In this document: positions 53,301-62,300 of the stretch, one piece after another
Layout of the letters: each line of letters opens with the position of its first letter
How positions within the stretch are numbered: the stretch's first letter is position 1
Origin: Notospermus geniculatus
Lineage: Eukaryota > Nemertea > Pilidiophora > Heteronemertea > Lineidae
Reading direction: 5' to 3'
Length of the DNA: 64,000 nucleotides
Assembly (NCBI GenBank): GCA_002633025.1
Contig: NMRB01002298.1
Span: forward strand, 10,205 to 74,204
The notes under the pieces: generated by a model
What the model was told of the DNA's origin: nothing
The model's database searches: none
What the model saw: the letters and a program-made list of their open reading frames with translations, nothing else
Program-made: the position numbers and the translations under genes

Positions 53301-56300
53301 GTATTTATGCGTATTTTAGCACACTGCGCTTATAATCGACGTGCGCTAAAATTCGAATATAAGCACAGTGCACTTAAATTCGAACAAAAAGAGGTGGCCA
53401 ATGATTCCAAACAGAACATCCATTTTATTAGTGTACCATATCTCGTACAGCCATAGGTGTATCGCATACAGTTCGCATCAAACATTCATGAAGTACAAAA
53501 TTAATAGACCTACCGGGTACTCGTTGAGTCCCGGTGGCGCGGGTCAGTTTGGCGATTGCGGACAACGATCGCAGTGTCTCTTGCTGACAACCATAACCAA
53601 TGGACTAATTATTGTTTGTATAGAATGAGATCACATTCTAAAGAAGCAGTTTTGTTCCAGAAAAGTATAATCGCATGTGCCTATAATTGGGTGGAAAAAG
53701 GCCTTAAAGAAGCGATTTTCGTTTATAAGCGCATGTGCTTAAATACGCATAAATACGGTAGAAGACGACCACAAGTTTTACACAGTGTTGTGTGTACGAC
53801 CCTTTGCTTTGTTGATTCTTGCCCATATTATCAGCAATCAGAAACGGCAGCGATGAACCTCATCTCTGCTACTCTGCTTCCTATTCAGAAATTATGTGGC
53901 TGTTTCAAGAAACGTTATAAATATGAAATTCAGAAGTCAATCAGGGTAAATTATAGGGCAATAATATGGTGCTGTACTTTTCTCTTGGAAATCAGGCCCT
54001 TGCATGAAGGAATTTTAATCTGTTCTGGGTTCAATTTTATTGACTTATGATATCAGAAATCAAGTCAGATGTGTAAAATTTCGAGACAGGTCTCAGTCTC
54101 CACGAGTTCAACCCCTGGTTTTGATGGTATATATCACTGGTATTCCAGGATTTACGTGAATGTGGTGTGCGGTTATTTTTTGGGTAGCTTGGGCCGTATT
54201 TCATTTGTTAAGTACAGCATGGCTTGTTTTGCTGTAAAACTGCCTCGATCTCATATTATGCTGTGGCTACATTGAAGTGTTGCCTTGATATTAGGGAGTT
54301 TTCGCAAAGCCCCCGAAAAGCTGACGTGAACATCTATCCTATTGTTCGGTGCTCTCTTCGTGGCATCGAACAATGGGATTGGCGTTTGCGTTGGCGTTTC
54401 GGGGACTTTGCAAAAACTCCCTATTCTGTCCCACCTTATCAGGGGTTCGCCAATTCCTGACCTTCTTAATGGCGTCATCTCTGACATGACTTTCGTAACA
54501 GTGCAGTAAGGAATGCCCAGCGAACAATTTCTGTTTGTTGGGCAGTCACTTAACCTCACTGTTAATTCCATGAAAAGCAATTGATAACCTACTCTTCATT
54601 CCACATCCGAATGGTGCGAGGTTTATGGCCGATATCTCCACAACGGCTGGGTCAAATTTGACATACCATACATCAATCGATTTGTCTTTTTTGCCGCTAC
54701 AGGCATTATCGCTGTCATTTTCCCTAAAAACGTGACATAAAAAAAGTTCTTTCACTAATCACAGTTCATATTTACGGCCGAAATGGTGGCCATTTTGAAA
54801 TGACGCAATGCATTGCACGTGTGTAAACTGCATTGAACATCGTGGCAAAATGAAGTGGGTTTTGAGAAAGGGATCCTTCATGTCGGCCTTACACGAAAAA
54901 TCATGAAGATAGCAGAAAGATGCCGACAAGAAAGACAAGTCAATTATTGATGTATGGTATGTCAAATTTGACCCAGCCGTTGCTGAGATATCGGCCATAA
55001 ACCTCGCGCCAATTGGATGTGGAATGAAGAGTAATTCGTGTCTTCTGCTTGAAAAGAATTTTCACTGCATCATCCAAACCTCCCTCTGACCATGCCTCAG
55101 TTTGGTTCTTACACCCAAGCAGCTAGTTGCCTAAACCATGGCTAGTTCACTGTTTGTCATGCGAATGGGTAAATCTTCGAAACATCGTCGGAGGGATGTC
55201 CACGGGCAAATGGACTTAGAAAATTTCAGCAAAAAGAATACAAAGAGAATTACGCGTGAAAAAGTCGATAGCCTCCGGCGGGTATCGAACACGGATCGCC
55301 TGCGTCACGGCCGCACGCTCTACCCACTGAGCCAGCGGGCCAGCTGGTCGACCCAGGAAATTTTTGGTGTATTATCCGTACAAGCAGTAAATGTATAATA
55401 TACCCCTACCCCTACCCCTACCCCTACCCCTACCCCTACCCGCGACCCCCTAGTCCGGGGGGGGGCTGGGGGGGGGGTAATCTGACCCTACCCTGAACGA
55501 TACCCTGCATGCCTGACCCTACCCTACCGCGTGCCCGTAGCTGCTTTTACAGGTGCTGCCCTCTACAGAATGTTTGCGTAACTAATAGTTATATATATTC
55601 ACTCGACATCCCCTGGCCTCGGAATCGGATATTTAACAAATCGCGTTTGTCATTGTGTCTTACCTTCCACCTGTGGTAGCTTAGGGCATCACGTGTACTA
55701 ATGCTTCTTGCTGTTGCTTTTTGCTTTCAGAGTTTTGGGTCACAACTGAAGGTATGCATTTGCCTGCTTCTGCTGTTTGTTGTTTATTCTGGGCAAACCT
55801 TGCATATTTTCATTTTGTGTCTTAAATATAGAGTTTCTTCACTGACGTCACAATGGTCACGTGACTGCAAAGAATCGACCATGTTGGTCATCAAATGGCC
55901 AGCGACGACGTCAAAACTGTCGTGTCATGACATTTTGACGTCACGATCTGTGTGTTGACGCTGTGGTCATGCTGTGATGTCGTTTGACATTTTGACGGCC
56001 AAGATGGTGGTATCGTGTCGTCATGGAAATGTGACGTCACATGAACAACCTCTATACTCTCTGATGTGACCCGGCACAGCAAAATGAGTCGGAATGCACA
56101 CAGAAGAAGACCCAAGATGACACCAGACAACATTTACAGAAATCGACAAAGTCAAATTTCACAATGGGTTGACAATCCTGAAATCAACAAACCATTGATG
56201 TCACCTTGGACATGTTGGGTCTTCTTCTGTGCAAATTCCGACTCATTTTGCTGTGCCGGGTCACATATTATGCTGTAGTTTGTTTATAATAGCATCGTCA

Positions 56301-59300
56301 CCTATTCTAATGCTTGTTTCAGTTCTAACATTCTCAAATAATCACATAACCGTCTGGTGTAAAGTGATATGCCTCTGTGAATGATGTGTTCGGAATAGGG
56401 TACCAATGACATGTTTGAACCTCTCTTCACGGACACCTCTTTCTATCAAGGACACAAAGCTAGCGTGAAATGGGCAAAGCTAGTAACTAACATCTGGGAC
56501 ATTTTGAGAAAATTGTGATTTATGTGTCTAGCCCTGTTATTAAGGCCATGGGACATTCTTTAACAAACTGACCATGTGTAATCATTTGAAATAAATTGCT
56601 TTTGATCTTCTGTCACTGGGATTGAGGAATATGCTTTGGAACCATATTTTTTGTTAGTTTCTAGCTTTTGCCCTAATTTATGTATCTAGCCCTGTTATTA
56701 AGGCCATTTATGTTTTACATAATTCTAGGTAATTAAGACCGCCACCACCTCATAGGTGGCGGTCTTCATTGGTTTTACTGAATTCTGAATGTCTCTGGCA
56801 ACATGGTTTCAGATGGATAACTTGCAAAATAAGCGATGGATCAACTTAAGACTTACGTTGACTTCTAGAGGAATCCAAAACACAGGTCGAGTTCGTTAAC
56901 TGGCTCAATCCGTAATNTGTTGACGACCAGGAAGTATGGCGTAATCGTCACGAGTTTGGTCAGCTTCAGGTTTGACATCGTGATTTGCAGTAAGAACTGT
57001 AAACAGAATCAAAGGCAGACATTACCATCAATAGAGTCAATTCTTTCTCTGTCTCATCTGAACTCCGTTTGCCAAGTCTAATGCGGGTGATCGACTGACT
57101 TTATGATGAGTTTACGATCAGTTTGTGACAAGTTCACGATGGCAGTCGTCAACGAACCGCAAACTCGTCGTAAACTAGTCGCAAACTGATCGTAAAGAAA
57201 TGACGCGACGTTGAAGCAGATCCACCGAAGCAAATCAAACATATTTGATCTCGTCCTAAACTCATCGCAAACTAGTCGTCAACAGAAATCGCGAACTCAT
57301 CGTGAACGCTGATCCACCGGTTATGATTTTTCTTCGTAAACTAGTCGCAAACTCATCGTGAACTAATTGCAAATTGATCGTAAACGCGTCCTAGGATAAA
57401 GTCGGTGGATCACCTGCATAAGCTAGACTTGATCTTTGTGAGACATCTGACATGCACAGTCTTGACGAGGTAAGCGTGAGCCAACATCATGCCACACTGT
57501 CAGACTGCTACACCCTTTCCAGAATTTCACCACCTGCATTCAACGAAAGTAATCCCTCACCTGGTATTTCCGTTTCCGTTCCTTATCGTTGCATATGATG
57601 ACCCCGGTGCTACCGACCGTATCCAGGGAGAAAGACTGTGACCATTTTGAGTTGTAGACACGTATTTTCGCCTGAAGAACATCAACAAATTGCCATTAGT
57701 AAGTGAAGAGGACGAGGTGTCCCAGTTAGAGAGGTTAAATTGAAATGAACACAAGAAGGTCAGAGGTGTCAAGCAAATCAACAATCACACAAGATAAAAG
57801 AGGTTTTTAGGAAAGACAAGTGGAACTTAACTCAGGACACCTGTAAGGTCAGCAAATGCTGTCCCTAATTGAGAGGTGTCAGGCCTTCTATTTTGAGGCG
57901 AGCGAAAAAGTGCATGCGCCTCGCAAACAATAGAATTTCTATTGTTTGCGAGGCGCATGCACTTTTTCGCTCGCCTCAAAATAGAAGGCCTGACACCTCT
58001 CAATTAGGGACAGCATTTGCTGACCTTACAGGTGTCCTGAGTTAAGTTCCACTTGTCTTTCCTAAAAACCTCTTTTATCTTGTGTGATTGTTGATTTGCT
58101 TGACACCTCTGACCTTCTTGTGTTCATTTCAATTTAACCTCTCTAACTGGGACACCTCGTCCTCTTCACTTACTAATGGCAATTTGTTGATGTTCTTCAG
58201 GCGAAAATACGTGTCTACAACTCAAAATGGTCACAGTCTTTCTCCCTGGATACGGTCGGTAGCACCGGGGTCATCATATGCAACGATAAGGAACGGAAAC
58301 GGAAATACCAGGTGAGGGATTACTTTCGTTGAATGCAGGTGGTGAAATTCTGGAAAGGGTGTAGCAATCTGACAGTGTGGCACGATGTTGGCTCACGCTT
58401 ACCTCGTCAAGACTGTGCATGTCAGATGTCTCACAAAGATCAAGTCTAGCTTATGCAGGTGATCCACCGACTTTATCCTAGGACGCGTTTACGATCAATT
58501 TGCAATTAGTTCACGATGAGTTTGCGACTAGTTTACGAAGAAAAATCATAACCGGTGGATCAGCGTTCACGATGAGTTCGCGATTTCTGTTGACGACTAG
58601 TTTGCGATGAGTTTAGGACGAGATCAAATATGTTTGATTTGCTTCGGTGGATCTGCTTCAACGTCGCGTCATTTCTTTACGATCAGTTTGCGACTAGTTT
58701 ACGACGAGTTTGCGGTTCGTTGACGACTGCCATCGTGAACTTGTCACAAACTGATCGTAAACTCATCATAAAGTCAGTCGATCACCCGCATTAGACTTGG
58801 CAAACGGAGTTCAGATGAGACAGAGAAAGAATTGACTCTATTGATGGTAATGTCTGCCTTTGATTCTGTTTACAGTTCTTACTGCAAATCACGATGTCAA
58901 ACCTGAAGCTGACCAAACTCGTGACGATTACGCCATACTTCCTGGTCGTCAACACGACCGAGTCACCGCTACGCTACATGGAGATTAATGAACAGGCTGA
59001 TTTGTGGATGGATATCGCTCCAAATGAGGTACGTTGAGTGTCGCAAGCTAATGGTTTCACTCCAATACTGGCTTATGGCCCAAGAAGCGAAGAACTCCCC
59101 TGCATACCATTATGTAGAAGGTCCTGGGTACAACCCCAGGTATACAATCTGTAGAGTACAAACACTGTGGGGTTTTCCTTTATGGGCACCTCTTCCAAGG
59201 TGTCACCTCGCTTTCAAGGACACCAAAGTTTGGTCCTGAATTGAGTTTTTTCTCCCTTGCCAGGTTGTGCCTTTCTTCCCCACGACGGACAACATGTTCC

Positions 59301-62300
59301 TGACGGTACGATATCACGACAGTCCGGTATCGTCACAGCACTTCCCCATCAAGAAACCACACTCGACAGTTCTACGCATGAATAACGGGGTAAGTGTATG
59401 GAGGACTAGTCTCCCTGGTTCCCTCCTGTGCCCTCCTGTGCCCTAGTTTGTGTCATATAGATGATGGTTCTGATCTGTTCCATCGAGCGGTTTAATGTCA
59501 TACTAAGGCTAATGACCTGGGTCCTTCTTCACAAAGGCTCTGTACATGAAATTTCTGACCTCTCTTTCAGACGGCATTGGTTGTCGAGGTCATGGGTGGG
59601 GTCGAGACGTCAGTCACCATCACATTCCAGATCTACGACCACGGGGACGCCCCCGTCAGGATTGATAATCTTTGTGAGGACGTCTTTATCAAGCTTCATC
59701 AAAAGTAAGTCCAAGATTTCATTATTGAACTGCTGATGATTCTCTGTCTGTATTTAACCCAATAGAGCCGCTTATTTTGTTTGCACGTTCCATTTGTACC
59801 TTTCACCGCCCTGAACCGCCATGAAATGCCACTTCATTAAGCTGAATAGAGAACAGTGTAATGAGTCAAGGCGGTTTATGGCGGTATCAGCGTCTGGAGA
59901 CATGGCAGATATTGTGGCACTCCCGGCAGTAATTGGTGATTTTCATCTCTACATTAGAGGCGATGGGGATTTTTGTCAAAAAGTGGGCGTGGTCTTCCAG
60001 GCAGCTCATGGCAGGGCGGTTTAGGGCGGCATGGGGTCTATTGGGTTAAGTGTCTTTGATGCATTTCAAGTTGACAGACATTTGTGTGTATCCTGTTACC
60101 TGACTTGGGGTTCTCAGACCCACGTCCGTGCCCCACCTCCGCATATACAAGGAAATGCCATGTGGGAGCAAGGCGTGGTAGGATAGAGTGGGAGGTGGTG
60201 TGTGTGGTTTTCTGATCTGATGAAAACTGTAATCCTCTAAGTGTTACCATAGCAACATCCATGTTGTCAACATGCAGTGAGGCTTACATGTCAATTTGAG
60301 ACAGATCTTGGAGCTTAGAGCGAGTTTCTCCACACCCAATTGAATTACATGTCTATCGTAGCTGGTGATACCAAACTTGGTGCATATGTACCCTATAGAG
60401 GTTCTTCACGTGACGTCACAGCTCCAAATATCCGCCATATTGGCGTCAAATGACGCGACGTCACAGCATCAACACAGCGTTTTTGACGTGGTTTGTACGT
60501 TGTCGGCATTCATCGGACCTCTTCTACACTGTTCTACAGCAAGCCGTAAGGACGATTCGCTTTGTTTTCAACACCGTTTTCACACCAGACCAACTACTTG
60601 TGCTCAGAAAATGTGAGAGGTAAAGTGATTTGTTGAGTTGTATGCTGCCAGTGGTCTGTACGGGCCGCTAAACTTTTGAATCGAGAACAAGATGGCAGCC
60701 TCCAGGCTTCATTTTGATGGCCAATATGGCGGCCGTGTGACGTCAGTAAAGAACCTCTATTGACCGGCATGAGACATAATGGAGATCTAGTTCATTACTT
60801 CACCATAAGGGGGCATGGCTTCACCAAACTGGGCCATTTTACATCTGGTTGAGAAACTATGGCTGTTTCAAGGACATGAAGTCAAAGAATGTGCATTGTG
60901 TTTTCCAAATATTTTTGATTTTATACCAAACTATGACGCATGGAGAAGGATTCCAAAACAGACATATCACCAACGTCTACAGCTTCCAAAATACATGTAA
61001 CATGGCTTACAGTATTTGACAAAACGGGCACACAACAAATTGAGACAAATGGACAATACTGTGGTTTTAGGCTCATTCTTGTCAAAAATTATACAACCAC
61101 ATTGTTATTATTATGATGTTTTATATGAAGACAGACTTTCTTGAAAAGTTCCTTGGTGTGGTTACGATAAGGTTTAAACGTCAGGTAGTAGATGGGAAAG
61201 TTGATGAAGCTGTTCGAGATTCCTAACCAAAGAAATGTGAAGTTTAGAAGATCGGGTGGTGTCCACTTTGTCATGGCGAGGAAGATTTGTTGAGTATAAA
61301 ATGGCGTCCAACACACCATGACGGCGATTATTGCGATCATGTACATGCGTAGTCCGTGTCGGGCGTAAACCGGCGTCGACGACGTCACGGAACACCGGCG
61401 CACTACTGTGTTCATTTCCCTGATATGGCGTCGGCGTATCAGCCATATTCGTATGTAGAAGTAGATGAGCATGACGGCGGCGATTGGGAATTGGATGAAT
61501 GCTTTGATGATGACTAGCGCCAACTCGTGGGGGTAGTCCAAACCGGTGAAAAAGAGGCTCGGTTTATAGTGATAATCTCCGATCCCGAATAAGGATAAAC
61601 TGTTCGTTGACATCGGGATCAGCCATGACAGAATGATGGCCGCCAGACGTCGATATCGCGACATGATTTGTGAATAACGTAGCGGGAATCCGATGCAGAG
61701 ATAGCGGTCCATACTCAGGAGGACAAGTAGCGCCACCGACACGTTACATAACACCGTCATCATGTATCCCGCCGCAACACTGACACTGGCGTTGACCGGC
61801 CACATTCCTGATATAGATAAAGGGGCGGAGAATGCGGTGCACAATATCCCAAGGCATAAATCAGCGATTGTTAAGTTGATGAGGATATATTTTGCCCCCG
61901 GTTGTATTGTTTTTATGTTCGATAAAACGATGATGTTCATAACATTGGCGGAGATGATTAAAACGGATATCGTCACCACTGGGATGGCGTAGTACGGACA
62001 GAAATTACAATCTGGTAAACCGTAATCACCACACGCCGGTGAGGCGCCATCTTTTGACTGGTTAAACAGTGATGTGTTGTTGCTGTTGTCGTAGACTGAG
62101 ACAACAGCTGTGCCTGTGTCCAGGGACATTCTGACAGCGTTCATGGCGCGAATCCTGCTTAAACACACTGTGGAGAACACTGAATGTAGCCGAGGTTAAA
62201 TCCTTCAGAATATTGCGAATATCGTAATCCTATAAAAAACAAGAGAAATTCTGATCTATGTTTCCACTCTGCCTGTCATTTTAATCTCATTTTGATGCCG

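Larger units (their letters stand above)
56918..58954. repeat. Perfect 2,037 bp palindrome (probable assembly artefact)
   Basis: Position p matches the complement of 115872-p at every site I compared. The centre is one base (57936), with arms of 1,018 bp. The left arm starts right after the N at 56917. It copies VPS13 exon 60 and the start of exon 61 in reverse (57561-57671 and 56918-56996). The right arm is the true copy. Confidence 0.93.

Noticed and set aside
55401-55441. Interstitial telomere
   Set aside because: The unit is TACCCC/GGGGTA, not TTAGGG, and only seven copies are present.
57557-57784. Minus-strand open frame identical to the + strand one at 58088-58315
   Set aside because: It is the mirror image of a VPS13 exon and flanking intron within the palindrome, not a second gene.
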